A DNA stretch of 64,000 nucleotides from Leifsonia sp. NPDC080035 (GCF_040050925.1 NZ_CP157390.1:2418001-2482000); one strand, 5' to 3'. Shown: positions 9,144 to 17,925, counted from the first letter of the stretch. Program-made: numbers and translations. The notes: generated by a model not told the origin, from the letters alone.

Positions 9144-9159
9144 TCAACAAGATCGTTGA
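9144..9159. promoter_or_regulatory. Inverted repeat before the reductase gene
   Basis: TCAAC-AAGATC-GTTGA in an AT-rich leader 20 nt upstream of the next gene; a TTGAACAA sequence follows twice (about 9157 and 9173). Could be an operator for an unlinked regulator. Short and therefore uncertain. Confidence 0.3.
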
Positions 9160-9178
9160 ACAAATAGGGGATTGAACA

Positions 9179-9799
9179 ATGGAGCAACCACGCATCATCG
9201 CCGACATCACGGCGTCCCTCGACGGCTTCGTCACCGGCCCGGACGCCGGTCCTGGCAACGGCCTCGGCACCGGCGGCATGCCGCTGCACAACTGGGTGTT
9301 CTCCGACGATCCCGACGACCGGGGAATCCTCGCCGGCGCGACGGAGCGCTCCGGCGTCGTCGTGATGGGCCGCGACCTCTTCGACGTCATCGACGCGCCG
9401 GACGGCTGGAGCGACGAGCTGGGCTACGGCGCCACGGAGGTCGGCAAGCCGCCGTTCTTCGTCGTCACCCGTGCGCGGCCGGAGACCATCCGCCTCACCG
9501 GCCTCGACTGGACGTTCGTCACCACCGGACTCGAGGATGCGGTGTCACAGGCGCGCGAGCGCGCCACCGTCGAGGCGGCCGGAACCGGCGTCCTGAAGGA
9601 CGTCGTCATCATGGGCGGGGGAGCGATCGTCGGCTCCGCGCTCGCCGCGGGGCTCGTCGACACGTTCATCCTGCACCTGTCGCCGCTCATCCTGGGCGCA
9701 GGGACGCCGCTGTTCCGCGCCGGGGCGCGGGTCGAGCTCGCACAGCGCGACGTGCTCGTCACCTCGACCGCCACCCACATCACATACGACGTGCTGTGA
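9179..9799 (+). CDS. dihydrofolate reductase family protein (RibD C-terminal domain type)
   Basis: 206 residues of the RibD-C/DHFR-like fold that reduces a pterin- or pyrimidine-like substrate with NAD(P)H. The N-terminus IIADITASLDGFVTGPD and the central GGGAIVGSALAAGLVD (about residue 143 onward) are the family hallmarks, as is the C-terminal HLSPLILGAGTPLF. It lacks the deaminase half found in RibD, so it is not a second riboflavin gene. AGGGGA 9 nt upstream is a plausible ribosome binding site. Substrate unknown. Confidence 0.82.
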   Translation: MEQPRIIADITASLDGFVTGPDAGPGNGLGTGGMPLHNWVFSDDPDDRGILAGATERSGVVVMGRDLFDVIDAPDGWSDELGYGATEVGKPPFFVVTRARPETIRLTGLDWTFVTTGLEDAVSQARERATVEAAGTGVLKDVVIMGGGAIVGSALAAGLVDTFILHLSPLILGAGTPLFRAGARVELAQRDVLVTSTATHITYDVL

Positions 9800-9862
9800 G
9801 CGGGGTGGGGGCGGACTCAACACACTCGAGACGACCCTCGAGGTCGGGAAGGAGGGCGCTCG

Positions 9863-10288
9863 ATGAGCGCACACGAGGTGCAGAACCCGGTCGCCCCGGT
9901 ACGGCCGGGCGCGATGATGCTGGAGCTCGTGATGCTGCCGGTGACCGACATCGAGGAGGCGAAGGCGTTCTACCGGGACCGCGTCGGCTTCACCGTGGAT
10001 GTCGACGTGACCCCGGTGGAGGGTGTCCGCATCGTGCAGCTCACCCCGCCGGGCTCGTACTGCTCGGTGACGATGGCGAGCGGGCTCGCCGACGGCGGTG
10101 CCGCGCCCGGTTCGGTGCGCGGTCTGCACCTCGTCGTCGCGGACATCGACGCCGCGCGCGCCGCACTGGTCGCACGCGGCGTCGAAGTGGATCCCGTCGT
10201 CGACAGGGGCGGCGGCGTGCTGTATGCGGGGTTCAGCGACCCCGACGGCAACACGTGGACTCTGCAGCACATGCCCTGGCGCGGCTAG
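9863..10288 (+). CDS. VOC family (glyoxalase/bleomycin resistance-type) protein
   Basis: 141 residues forming one vicinal oxygen chelate module pair: first half LELVMLPVTDIEEAKAFYRD, second half GLHLVVADIDAARAALVARG, ending with FSDPDGNTWTLQHMP. Family members are metal-dependent lyases, dioxygenases or antibiotic-binding proteins, and the substrate cannot be read off. A strong GGAAGGAGG site precedes the ATG. Lies 63 nt after the reductase gene and may be co-transcribed with it. Confidence 0.85.
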   Translation: MSAHEVQNPVAPVRPGAMMLELVMLPVTDIEEAKAFYRDRVGFTVDVDVTPVEGVRIVQLTPPGSYCSVTMASGLADGGAAPGSVRGLHLVVADIDAARAALVARGVEVDPVVDRGGGVLYAGFSDPDGNTWTLQHMPWRG

Positions 10289-10309
10289 TCGCCGCGGCGG
10301 ACGGCAGGC

Positions 10310-10786
10310 TCAGCCGCGCAGCGCGCGAAGCGCGACTGCGGTGGCGAGAGCCGCGTGCGCGGCCTCCGCGCCCTTGTCCTCCTTCGAGCCGGGCAGGCCG
10401 GCCCGGTCGATGCCCTGGGCCTCGTCGTCCAGCGTCAGAACGCCGAAGCCGACCGGCTTGCCGGTGTCGAGGGCCACGCGCGTCAGACCGTCCGTCGCGG
10501 CCGAGGAGACGTACTCGAAGTGCGGCGTGCCGCCGCGGATGATGACGCCGAGCGCCACCACCGCATCCGCGCCCGCCTCGAGCGCCGCCTTGCTGACGAC
10601 GGGGAGCTCGAAACTGCCCGGCACACGGACGAGCGAGAACGACGCACCGGACTCCTCCAGCGTGCGGGTCGACCCCGCGATCAGCCCGTTCGTGATCTCC
10701 TCGTGCCAGGTCCCCGCGACGATGACGACGTTCAGGCCGCTCCCGTCGATCCGCTCCTGGGTGTCGGGCGCGCCCGCTCCGCTCAT
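10310..10786 (-). CDS. ribH: 6,7-dimethyl-8-ribityllumazine synthase
   Basis: Penultimate step of riboflavin synthesis: condenses 3,4-dihydroxy-2-butanone 4-phosphate with the ribityl-aminouracil. 158 residues, normal for the family. The substrate loop motifs VPGSFELPV and GVIIRGGTPHFEYV are intact, including the catalytic His. Last gene of the riboflavin operon; its ATG overlaps the ribBA stop as ATGA. Confidence 0.96.
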   Translation of the reverse strand: MSGAGAPDTQERIDGSGLNVVIVAGTWHEEITNGLIAGSTRTLEESGASFSLVRVPGSFELPVVSKAALEAGADAVVALGVIIRGGTPHFEYVSSAATDGLTRVALDTGKPVGFGVLTLDDEAQGIDRAGLPGSKEDKGAEAAHAALATAVALRALRG

Positions 10787-12081
10787 CGTCCTGTCCTCTC
10801 CGCGGCCACTCCGGCCGACTGGTCGATCCCGACCGTCTGGTCGATGTCTCCGATCGCGTGACCCATGCGGTCCCGCTTGGTCTCCAGGTAGCCCTCGTTG
10901 AAGGCACCGACGCCGACGACGAGCGGCACCCGCTCCTCGACCTCGATCCCGTGCTCCTCCAGCTGGCGCACCTTCTCCGGGTTGTTCGTGAGCAGGCGCA
11001 CCGAGTGGATGCCGAGGTCCTGCAAGATCGCCGTCGCCGCACCGTAGTCGCGGGCGTCGATCGGCAGGCCGAGCGCGAGGTTCGCGTCCAGCGTGTCCAG
11101 GCCGTCCTCCTGCAGCTTGTACGCGCGCAGCTTGTTGATCAGGCCGATGCCGCGACCCTCGTGGCCGCGCAGGTAGACGACGACGCCGCCCTCGCGCTGG
11201 ATGGTCGCCAGCGCCGAGTCGAGCTGCGGACCGCACTCGCACTTCAGCGAGCCGAACGCCTCGCCGGTCAGGCACTCCGAGTGCACGCGCACCAGGGTGC
11301 CCTCGGCGCTCGGGGCGCCGGAGACGATCGCGACGTGATCGGCGCCGGTCATCCGGTCGCGGTAGGCGCGCATCCGGAAGCTGCCGTTGACGGTCGGGAC
11401 GGTCGTCTCGACCTCGAAGATCACCCGCGACGACTCCGGGATCGGCGTCGGCGACTCCAGCTGCTGATCGCAGTGGAACTCCTGGAGGTACGCGATGAGC
11501 GCCTCGATCGTGATCACCAGCACGCCCTCGCGCTCGCCGAGCTCGAGCAGCCCGGGCAGGCGCATCATCTCGCCATCGTCCGCGACGATCTCCGCGATGG
11601 CGCCGACCGGCGTCATCCCGGCCAGCTTCAGCAGGTCGACCGCCGCCTCGGTGTGGCCGTCGCGCTCGCGCACGCCGCCCTCCACCGCCCGCAGCGGGAG
11701 GATGTGGCCGGGCCGGTGCAGACTGGACGGCGTCGAGTCCAGGTTCGCCAGCACGCGCAGGGTGTGCGCGCGGTCGGCGGCGCTGATGCCCGTGGAGAGC
11801 CGGTCCGCCGCATCGACGCTGATCGTGTAGTTGGTGCCGCGGGAATCCTCATTGGCGACGACCATCACCGGCAGCTCCAGGCGGTCGGCGATCTCGTCCG
11901 TCATCGGCGCGCAGATGAAGCCGGAGGAGTGCTTGACCGTCCAGGCGATCCACTCCTGGCTTGCGAGCTCCGCGGCGAGGACGACGTCGCCCTCGTTCTC
12001 GCGGCTCTCGTTGTCGACCACGATGACGGGCCGGCCCGCCCGCAGTTCCTCGAGGGCCTCCGGGATGGTGGCGAGGGTCAT
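10783..12081 (-). CDS. ribBA: bifunctional 3,4-dihydroxy-2-butanone 4-phosphate synthase / GTP cyclohydrolase II
   Basis: 432 residues joining both entry enzymes of riboflavin synthesis. Residues about 1-205 are the DHBP synthase (RENEGDVV near residue 30, HSSGFICAPM after it, RPGHILPLRA further on). The rest is GTP cyclohydrolase II with the zinc cysteines in CLTGEAFGSLKCECGPQ and the RGHEGRGIGL loop. Both halves look catalytically complete. The start ATG at 12079-12081 overlaps the ribE stop (ATGA). Confidence 0.96.
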   Translation of the reverse strand: MTLATIPEALEELRAGRPVIVVDNESRENEGDVVLAAELASQEWIAWTVKHSSGFICAPMTDEIADRLELPVMVVANEDSRGTNYTISVDAADRLSTGISAADRAHTLRVLANLDSTPSSLHRPGHILPLRAVEGGVRERDGHTEAAVDLLKLAGMTPVGAIAEIVADDGEMMRLPGLLELGEREGVLVITIEALIAYLQEFHCDQQLESPTPIPESSRVIFEVETTVPTVNGSFRMRAYRDRMTGADHVAIVSGAPSAEGTLVRVHSECLTGEAFGSLKCECGPQLDSALATIQREGGVVVYLRGHEGRGIGLINKLRAYKLQEDGLDTLDANLALGLPIDARDYGAATAILQDLGIHSVRLLTNNPEKVRQLEEHGIEVEERVPLVVGVGAFNEGYLETKRDRMGHAIGDIDQTVGIDQSAGVAAERTGR

Positions 12082-12707
12082 GACGCACTCCGTTCTGTCA
12101 GCGCCGGTTCGAGCGCGAGCATCCGCTCGACGTGCCGGGCCAGGATGTCGGTCTCGATGTTCACGCGGTCGCCGGGCACGCGGTCGCCCAGGGTCGTCGC
12201 GGTCAGGGTCTCGGGGATGAGGGACACCTCGAACCAGCCGTCCTCGCGGCCGCCGCCCACCGCGCTCACGGTGAGGGACACGCCGTCGATCGCGATGGAG
12301 CCCTTGCGCGCCACGAGCGGCGCGTGCTCCGGGTCGAGGCTGAGGCGGACGACGCGCCAGGCGCTGCCGTCCGTAACGGACAGCACGGTCGCGGTGCCGT
12401 CGATGTGTCCCTGCACGATGTGTCCGCCGAGCCGGTCGCCGACCTGGGCGGCGCGCTCGAGGTTCACGCGGCGGCCCGGCTGCACGTCGTCGAGGGTGCT
12501 CATCGCGAGCGTCTCCGCCATCACGTCGGCCGTGAAGCTCTCCGCGTCCTGACCGATGACGGTCAGGCACACCCCGCTCACCGAGATGGAGTCGCCGTGC
12601 GCGGCGTCGCTGACGGCGAGCGGTCCGCGGACGGTGATCCTCGCGGCGTCCGCGACACGTTCGACGGCGGTGATCTCGCCCAGCTCTTCGATGATTCCAG
12701 TGAACAC
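12078..12707 (-). CDS. ribE: riboflavin synthase, alpha chain
   Basis: Dismutes two lumazine molecules to riboflavin. 209 residues built from two similar lumazine-binding barrels; the N-terminus MFTGIIEELGEI is diagnostic. The second barrel begins near residue 98 (GGHIVQGHIDGTATV). Separated from ribD by 3 nt and overlapping ribBA, so all four genes form one transcript. Confidence 0.96.
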   Translation of the reverse strand: MFTGIIEELGEITAVERVADAARITVRGPLAVSDAAHGDSISVSGVCLTVIGQDAESFTADVMAETLAMSTLDDVQPGRRVNLERAAQVGDRLGGHIVQGHIDGTATVLSVTDGSAWRVVRLSLDPEHAPLVARKGSIAIDGVSLTVSAVGGGREDGWFEVSLIPETLTATTLGDRVPGDRVNIETDILARHVERMLALEPALTERSAS

Positions 12708-12710
12708 GTG

Positions 12711-13772
12711 TCAGCCTTCCTGTGCTGAGGGGGTGCGGTCCGCGGGGATGCGCGGAGCGGGCGGGACGGGCACGGCGCGCAGGTAGAGGTCGCCGCCGAG
12801 GCGCTCGACATCGAGGATGCGCAGCCTCCGCTGCTCGCCGATGGTCTCGACGTCGATCGAGCCGAGGGCCAGGTGCGGGCCGCCGAGCAGGGTCGGCGCC
12901 AGGTAGATCGCATACTCGTCGACGAGTCCGGCGGCGACGAACGCGCTCGCCAGGGTGGGGCCGCCCTCAACGTAGACGCGCCGGAAGCCGCGCTGGTGCA
13001 GGTCGGCGACCACGTCCTCGATGTCGTGGGTGCCCTCGAAGACGACCGGGTTCGGGTGCCGGAACACCGCAGCGTCGTTCGGGATGGCGCGGGTGCCGAC
13101 GACCACCGGTGTCGGCTGGGTGCCGAGCAGCTCGCCGGCGTCGCCGCGGGCGGTGAGACTGGGGTCGTCGGCGAGCACCGTGCCGGTGCCGACGACGATC
13201 GCGTCGGACGCCTCGCGCTGCTCGTGCACGCGCTGCCGTGCGGCTGCGCCGGTGATCCACTTGCTGGTGCCGTCGGCCGCCGCCGTCCGGCCGTCCAGGC
13301 TGCTCGCCCACTTCAGCACGATGTAGGGACGGCCGAGCCGTGCGACGGTCAGCCAGTCGCCGAGGAAGGTCTCGATGTCGTCGGCGAGGACCCCACCGGT
13401 CACCTCGACGCCGGCCTCGCGCAGCCGCTCCGCGCCGCCGCCCGAGTGGTGCCCGGGGTCGTCGACCCCGTAGACCACCCGCGCGACTCCGGCCTCGATC
13501 AGGGCCTCGGAGCACGGGCCGGTGTGACCCCAGTGGTTGCACGGCTCGAGGGTGACAACGGCGGTCGCGCCGCGGGCGCCGCCCTCGGGCAGCCGGCTCA
13601 GGGCGTCGACCTCGGCGTGCGGCGTGCCGACGCCGCGGTGGAAGCCTTCGGCGATGACCTCGCCGTCCGCATCCAGGAGCACGCAGCCGACCCGGGGGTT
13701 CACGCCTCCGGCCGGGCCGCCTTCGGCCAGCCGGAGCGCGGTGCGCATCGCGGAGTCCCACGCCGTGCTCAT
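12711..13772 (-). CDS. ribD: bifunctional pyrimidine deaminase/reductase
   Basis: 353 residues. The N-terminal deaminase has the zinc site HAEVDAL and PCNHWGHTGPC; the C-terminal reductase starts near residue 150 (PYIVLKWASSLDGRTAAADG) and ends with VEGGPTLASAFVAAGLVDE. I chose the ATG at 13770-13772 because the family begins MSTAWDSAM-like right at the first helix; the frame is open further upstream into the riboswitch expression platform. First gene of the riboflavin operon, directly behind the FMN riboswitch. Confidence 0.95.
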   Translation of the reverse strand: MSTAWDSAMRTALRLAEGGPAGGVNPRVGCVLLDADGEVIAEGFHRGVGTPHAEVDALSRLPEGGARGATAVVTLEPCNHWGHTGPCSEALIEAGVARVVYGVDDPGHHSGGGAERLREAGVEVTGGVLADDIETFLGDWLTVARLGRPYIVLKWASSLDGRTAAADGTSKWITGAAARQRVHEQREASDAIVVGTGTVLADDPSLTARGDAGELLGTQPTPVVVGTRAIPNDAAVFRHPNPVVFEGTHDIEDVVADLHQRGFRRVYVEGGPTLASAFVAAGLVDEYAIYLAPTLLGGPHLALGSIDVETIGEQRRLRILDVERLGGDLYLRAVPVPPAPRIPADRTPSAQEG

Positions 13773-13860
13773 CCGGTGCCGTCCTGTCTCTTCGTACGGG
13801 ACGTGTTCCGGGGTGCAAGCGGGCTCGCTTGGCGGCGACCGCCACAGCGGCCGCCGACGT

Positions 13861-14005
13861 GCGCCTCCCATCCGGACTGAGCGTCGCGGCTTTCGCCTGA
13901 CGCATTACCGTCGGTGCCGGAATTCCACCGGCTCAACAGGATGCTGTGCGCATCCCGCTCGCGGACTGTCACCGCCGGTTCGGATTCTCACCGACCCCGG
14001 AGCAC
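13861..14005 (-). promoter_or_regulatory. FMN riboswitch (RFN element)
   Basis: Read on the minus strand, the conserved RFN blocks appear in order: a CTCCGGGGTCGGTG opening, AATCCGAACCGGCGGTGAC, AGTCCGCGAGC, a variable arm, GGTGGAATTCCGG, CACCGACGGT and the closing AGTCCGGATGGGAG. It lies between a possible -10 box (TAGACT, 14020-14025) and ribD, with about 90 nt left for the expression platform. FMN binding is expected to shut down ribD-ribE-ribBA-ribH. The rest of the 328-bp gene-free stretch 13773-14100 holds this platform, the promoter and the tail of the convergent-facing regulator gene. Confidence 0.95.
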
Positions 14006-14100
14006 GTTTTCTGTTGTCGAGTCTAGATCAACGCCCTCGTCCCCGTCCTATTCCCACCGTTCTGTGACGCCGAGGGGCGGACGAGGAGCGCTGAGGGCGC

Positions 14101-15096
14101 TCAGGCGGCGAGGTCCGTGGCGTCGGCGTGCTCGACCAGGGCGCGCGCGGTCCCCTCGTCGACGATCAGGTCGGTGATGAGGCCGGCGGCCAGCGCGCCG
14201 CGGAGGCTGTGCACCTTGGACGGGCCCGAGACGATGCAGACCCGCCGCGGGACCCGCTTGATGAGGTCGATGTCCGGGCCGCTCGCACGCTCGTTGAGCG
14301 GGATGCCGTGGTGGCTGCCGTCCTCCCGGAAGAACACGGTCGCCACATCGCCCACCACACCGGACTCGTCCAGCGACGCGTAGTCGGCCGCGTCCAGGTA
14401 GCCGCCCGCGTACACGTGCGAGCGCACCTCGGAGAACGGCGAGCCGAGACCGAACAGGGCGACGTCCATCCGCTCTTGGATGTCGAGGATGCGCCGGGTG
14501 CTCCGCTCGCGCCACATGGCCACCTTCGTCTGCGGGTCGTCGAAGAGGGCGGGCACCGGGAACTCCTGGATCGTGCCGGTGTAGGTGTCGCCGAACCGGC
14601 GCAGGATCTCCGACGCGTAGAGCACGCCGGTCGTATACGTGTTGCCCGCGCCGTTCAGCTGAACGAACTCCACGTTGTGCAGGTCCTTCGGGATGAGGTG
14701 CCTGCTCAGGGCGCTCATCGTCGAGCCCCACGCCACCCCGACCGTCATGTTCGAGTCCACGAACCGGTCGAGAATCCGTGCAGCGGAGATGGCGACGCGC
14801 TCCAGCCGGTCGACGTCGCTGATCGCGCTCGGCATCGGGACGATGTGCGCCGCGACGCCGTGCCGGTCGTGGATCTCCTGCTGGATGCGCGTCGCCCCTT
14901 CGTGCGGCTCGGCGATCTGGATGGTCACCAGGCCGGACGCGCGCGCATAGGAGAGGAGCCGGGAGACGCTGGATCGCGAGGTGTGCATCTCGTGCGCGAT
15001 CGCGTCCATCGTCAGGTCCTGCATGTAGTAGAGGTGACCCGCCTTGAGGGCGTCGCGGACCTTGTCGGGCAGGTGCTGGGTGTCGGGCGCGGACAT
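14101..15096 (-). CDS. SorC/DeoR-type sugar-binding transcriptional regulator (probable glycerol locus regulator)
   Basis: 331 residues: an N-terminal helix-turn-helix (about 25-55, MDAIAHEMHTSRSSVSRLLS) joined to a SorC-type phosphosugar-binding domain with GVAWGSTMSALSRHL and VQLNGAG in the expected places. It is divergent from glpD and next to glpF and glpK, so a role in sensing glycerol 3-phosphate or a related phosphosugar is likely (inference). A near-perfect palindrome at 15137-15150 lies 41 bp before its start and recurs before glpF. The ATG at 15094-15096 was chosen, with AAGGCGG upstream; a GTG at 15141 would place the palindrome inside the gene. Confidence 0.88.
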   Translation of the reverse strand: MSAPDTQHLPDKVRDALKAGHLYYMQDLTMDAIAHEMHTSRSSVSRLLSYARASGLVTIQIAEPHEGATRIQQEIHDRHGVAAHIVPMPSAISDVDRLERVAISAARILDRFVDSNMTVGVAWGSTMSALSRHLIPKDLHNVEFVQLNGAGNTYTTGVLYASEILRRFGDTYTGTIQEFPVPALFDDPQTKVAMWRERSTRRILDIQERMDVALFGLGSPFSEVRSHVYAGGYLDAADYASLDESGVVGDVATVFFREDGSHHGIPLNERASGPDIDLIKRVPRRVCIVSGPSKVHSLRGALAAGLITDLIVDEGTARALVEHADATDLAA

Positions 15097-15136
15097 TCGG
15101 GGGACCGCCTTCCTGGCCGGGATGGGATCGGGCTGT

Positions 15137-15150
15137 TGCACGTATGTGCA
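15137..15150. promoter_or_regulatory. Palindrome TGCACGTATGTGCA between regulator and glpD
   Basis: TGCAC-GTAT-GTGCA-type site (12 of 14 positions symmetric) in the divergent promoter region. The same sequence with a different centre occurs at 16979-16992 before glpF. Proposed operator of the SorC-type regulator. Confidence 0.6.
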
Positions 15151-15238
15151 TCCGGCTTGATAGAAGTTGTGCCGGCACCGTTGACTATAGCTGCACCCGA
15201 ACCCGGAGCAACCAGCGATTTTCTTTCGAGGAGTACCC

Positions 15239-16978
15239 GTGACGACGAAGTCGGCATCCCGCGTCGAGATTCAGCGCCTGCGCGAGCGGCCCACCGCGAA
15301 GGTGCTGATCGTGGGCGGCGGCATCAATGGACTCGGCACCTTCCGCGACCTGGCACTCCAGGGCGTCGACGTGGTGCTGGTGGAGCGCAACGACTTCGTG
15401 TCGGGCGCCTCCGCGGCCTCCAGCCACATGATCCACGGCGGCATCCGCTACCTCGAGAACGGTGAGTTCCGCCTGGTCAAGGAGTCGGTGACCGAGCGCA
15501 ACGGCCTGCTGAAGATCGCGCCGCACTACGTGAAGCCGCTGCAGACGACCATCCCGATCTTCTCCACCTTCTCCGGCATCCTGGCCGCGCCGCTGCGCTT
15601 CCTCACCCACAAGCAGGGCAAGCCCAGGGAGCGCGGGGCCTTCCTCATCAAGACCGGCCTGACCATCTACGACTCCTTCTCGCGCGACGGTGGCTCGGTG
15701 CCGCGGCACAGCTTCCACGGCCGCCGGAAGTCGCTGGAGACCCTGCCCGAGCTGAACCCCGGCCTCAAGTACACGGCCACCTACTTCGACGCCTCGGTGC
15801 ACGACCCCGAGCGTCTCGCCCTCGACGTGCTCGCGGACGGCCTCGCCGCCGGTCCGCACGCCCGCGCCGCGAACTACCTCGAGGCCGTCGGGACCAAGGA
15901 CGGCGGCGTGCTCGTGCGCGACCGCGAGACGGGCGAGGAGTTCACGATCACCGCGGACGTCGTCGTCAACGCGTCCGGCCCGTGGACGGACCTCACCAAC
16001 GCCGCGCTCGGCCAGTCCACCCGCTTCATGGGCGGCACGAAGGGCTCGCACATCGTCCTCGACAACCCGCGGCTGCTGGAGGCGTGCCAGGGCCGCGAGA
16101 TGTTCTTCGAGAACAACGACGGCCGCATCGTGCTCATCTACCCGCTCAAGGGCCGCGTCATGGTCGGCACGACCGACCTCGAGGCCGACATGTCCGTGCC
16201 CGCCGTGTGCACCGAGGACGAGATCGACTACTTCATCGAACTCGTCTCGCACGTTTTCCCAACGATCCCGGTCACTCGTGAGCAGATCGTCTACACCTTC
16301 TCCGGCGTCCGCCCGCTGCCGCACCACGACGACACCGCTCCCGGCTTCGTCTCCCGCGACTACCGGATCGTCCCCGGCACCATCGCCGGCCTCGGCGACA
16401 CCACGGTGCTGAGCCTTGTCGGCGGCAAGTGGACAACGTTCCGGGCGCTCAGCGAGCACCTGGCGAACGAGACGCTGGCCGCCATCGGCGTCGAGCGCAC
16501 CGTCTCCACGCTCGGCCTCCCCATCGGCGGCGGCGCCGGCTTCCCCGCGACGCCATCGGCCGAGCGCGACTGGATCGCGCGCTACGGCGCCGACGTCGGC
16601 GCGGAGCGCGCGGGCGTGCTCCTGAAGCGCTACGGCACCAAGGCCACGTTCGTCATCGATGCGATCGCGGGCTGGGACGGCCAGGACGAGCCGCTGGCGG
16701 CGGCCCCTTCGTACTCGCGTGCCGAGGTCGACCACCTCATCCGCACGGAGCACGTCGTGCACCTCTCCGACGTCTTCCTGCGTCGCACGAGCCTCGCGTT
16801 CACCGGTTCGATCACAGGCCCGCTGGTGCGCGAGATCGGCGAAATCGCGGCAAACGCGCTCGGATGGTCGCCAAATCGGCGCACCGAGGAGGAAGATGCG
16901 TTCCAAGCGGAACTCGCCGACGCCCACCGGGTGCAGCTGGAGTCGGGGGACGGGAGCGAGGCCGTGCGCTCACGATAA
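15239..16978 (+). CDS. glpD: glycerol-3-phosphate dehydrogenase (aerobic, FAD)
   Basis: Membrane-associated flavoenzyme oxidising glycerol 3-phosphate to dihydroxyacetone phosphate and passing electrons to quinone. 579 residues, normal length. The FAD-binding GGGINGLG is at residues 26-33, followed by RNDFVSGASAASSHMIHGG. The middle carries VVVNASGPW and the substrate region GVRPLPHHDD; a C-terminal helical domain follows residue 400. Starts with GTG behind a good CGAGGAG site. First gene of the glpD-glpF-glpK series, all on the same strand. Confidence 0.96.
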   Translation: MTTKSASRVEIQRLRERPTAKVLIVGGGINGLGTFRDLALQGVDVVLVERNDFVSGASAASSHMIHGGIRYLENGEFRLVKESVTERNGLLKIAPHYVKPLQTTIPIFSTFSGILAAPLRFLTHKQGKPRERGAFLIKTGLTIYDSFSRDGGSVPRHSFHGRRKSLETLPELNPGLKYTATYFDASVHDPERLALDVLADGLAAGPHARAANYLEAVGTKDGGVLVRDRETGEEFTITADVVVNASGPWTDLTNAALGQSTRFMGGTKGSHIVLDNPRLLEACQGREMFFENNDGRIVLIYPLKGRVMVGTTDLEADMSVPAVCTEDEIDYFIELVSHVFPTIPVTREQIVYTFSGVRPLPHHDDTAPGFVSRDYRIVPGTIAGLGDTTVLSLVGGKWTTFRALSEHLANETLAAIGVERTVSTLGLPIGGGAGFPATPSAERDWIARYGADVGAERAGVLLKRYGTKATFVIDAIAGWDGQDEPLAAAPSYSRAEVDHLIRTEHVVHLSDVFLRRTSLAFTGSITGPLVREIGEIAANALGWSPNRRTEEEDAFQAELADAHRVQLESGDGSEAVRSR

Positions 16979-16992
16979 TGCACGAACGTGCA
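16979..16992. promoter_or_regulatory. Palindrome TGCACGAACGTGCA before glpF
   Basis: Nearly perfect 14-bp palindrome (TGCACG, AA, CGTGCA) starting on the base after the glpD stop. It matches the site at 15137-15150 at 12 of 14 bases and lies 11 bp upstream of a recognisable glpF -35 box. Proposed second operator of the SorC-type regulator. Confidence 0.6.
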
Positions 16993-17003
16993 TAGCACGG
17001 TCC

Positions 17004-17033
17004 TTGCCCGGGTGGACCTGACAGCAATACCGT
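17004..17033 (+). promoter_or_regulatory. Probable glpF promoter
   Basis: TTGCCC (17004-17009), an 18-bp spacer and TACCGT (17028-17033). Transcription would begin near 17040, giving a leader of about 70 nt before glpF. Confidence 0.5.
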
Positions 17034-17110
17034 TCAAGTGCCCACTCTGACGAGGACCATACCTCGACGCACAACAGGGTGCGGGTCAACTGAACAACTG
17101 GAAGGTCAAC

Positions 17111-17887
17111 GTGGACAATATCGGTGTAGATTTCCTGTCTGAGTTGGTGGGAACGGCCATGCTGGTGCTCCTCGGTACCGGTGTCGTCGCGAACGTCGCC
17201 CTCATCAAGAACAAGGGTTTCAACGGCGGGTTCCTGATGGTGAACATCGGCTGGGGCCTCGCGGTCTTCTCGGGTGTCATCGTCTCGTACGCCTCGGGCG
17301 CGCACCTCAACCCGGCAGTGACGCTCGGCCTGGTCGCCAACGGCAAGGCAACGTTCGGTAACGCGGATGCCCACACGCTCGTGCCCGTGAACTTCATCAC
17401 GGTCGTGCTGTACATCCTCGCCCAGCTGATCGGCGCCATCATCGGCGCCGTCCTCACGTGGCTGGCGTACAAGAAGCACTTCGACGAGGAGCCGGACCCG
17501 GCGAACAAGCTCGGCGTCTTCTCGACCGGTCCGGCCATCCGCACCTACGCGTGGAACCTGGTCACGGAGATCATCGGCACCTTCGTGCTGGTCTTCGTCG
17601 TGATCGCCTTCGGCCACCAGCCCGGTACCGCAGCCGGCCTCGCCGCCCTCGGCGCCCTGCCCGTCGCCCTCCTCGTGATCGCGATCGGTGCGAGCCTCGG
17701 TGGCCCGACCGGGTACGCCATCAACCCTGCCCGTGACCTCGGTCCGCGCATCGCGCACGCCTTCCTGCCCATCCGCGGCAAGGGGACGAGCGACTGGTCG
17801 TACTCGTGGGTCCCGGTCGTCGGGCCGATCATCGGTGGTCTCCTCGCCGGTTGGCTCGCGCTGATCCTCCTCCCCGTCCTCAAGTAA
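17111..17887 (+). CDS. glpF: glycerol uptake facilitator (MIP/aquaglyceroporin)
   Basis: Six-helix channel of 258 residues for passive glycerol entry. Both pore-lining boxes are present: HLNPAVT (about residue 65) and AINPARD (about 203). The first helix SELVGTAMLVLLGTGVVAN and the GTFVLVF segment fit the family. Starts with GTG behind GGAAGG. It has its own promoter after glpD and is followed by a strong hairpin and then glpK. Confidence 0.95.
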   Translation: MDNIGVDFLSELVGTAMLVLLGTGVVANVALIKNKGFNGGFLMVNIGWGLAVFSGVIVSYASGAHLNPAVTLGLVANGKATFGNADAHTLVPVNFITVVLYILAQLIGAIIGAVLTWLAYKKHFDEEPDPANKLGVFSTGPAIRTYAWNLVTEIIGTFVLVFVVIAFGHQPGTAAGLAALGALPVALLVIAIGASLGGPTGYAINPARDLGPRIAHAFLPIRGKGTSDWSYSWVPVVGPIIGGLLAGWLALILLPVLK

Positions 17888-17894
17888 CACCACG

Positions 17895-17925
17895 GAGAGC
17901 CGGCCGGGTCTCCCGGCCGGCTCTC
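17895..17925 (+). terminator. Strong hairpin between glpF and glpK
   Basis: GAGAGCCGGCCGGG (17895-17908) and CCCGGCCGGCTCTC (17912-17925) make a 14-bp perfect stem with a TCT loop. No T tract follows, and glpK starts 34 nt later, so it may attenuate read-through or protect the glpF message rather than fully terminate. Confidence 0.65.
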
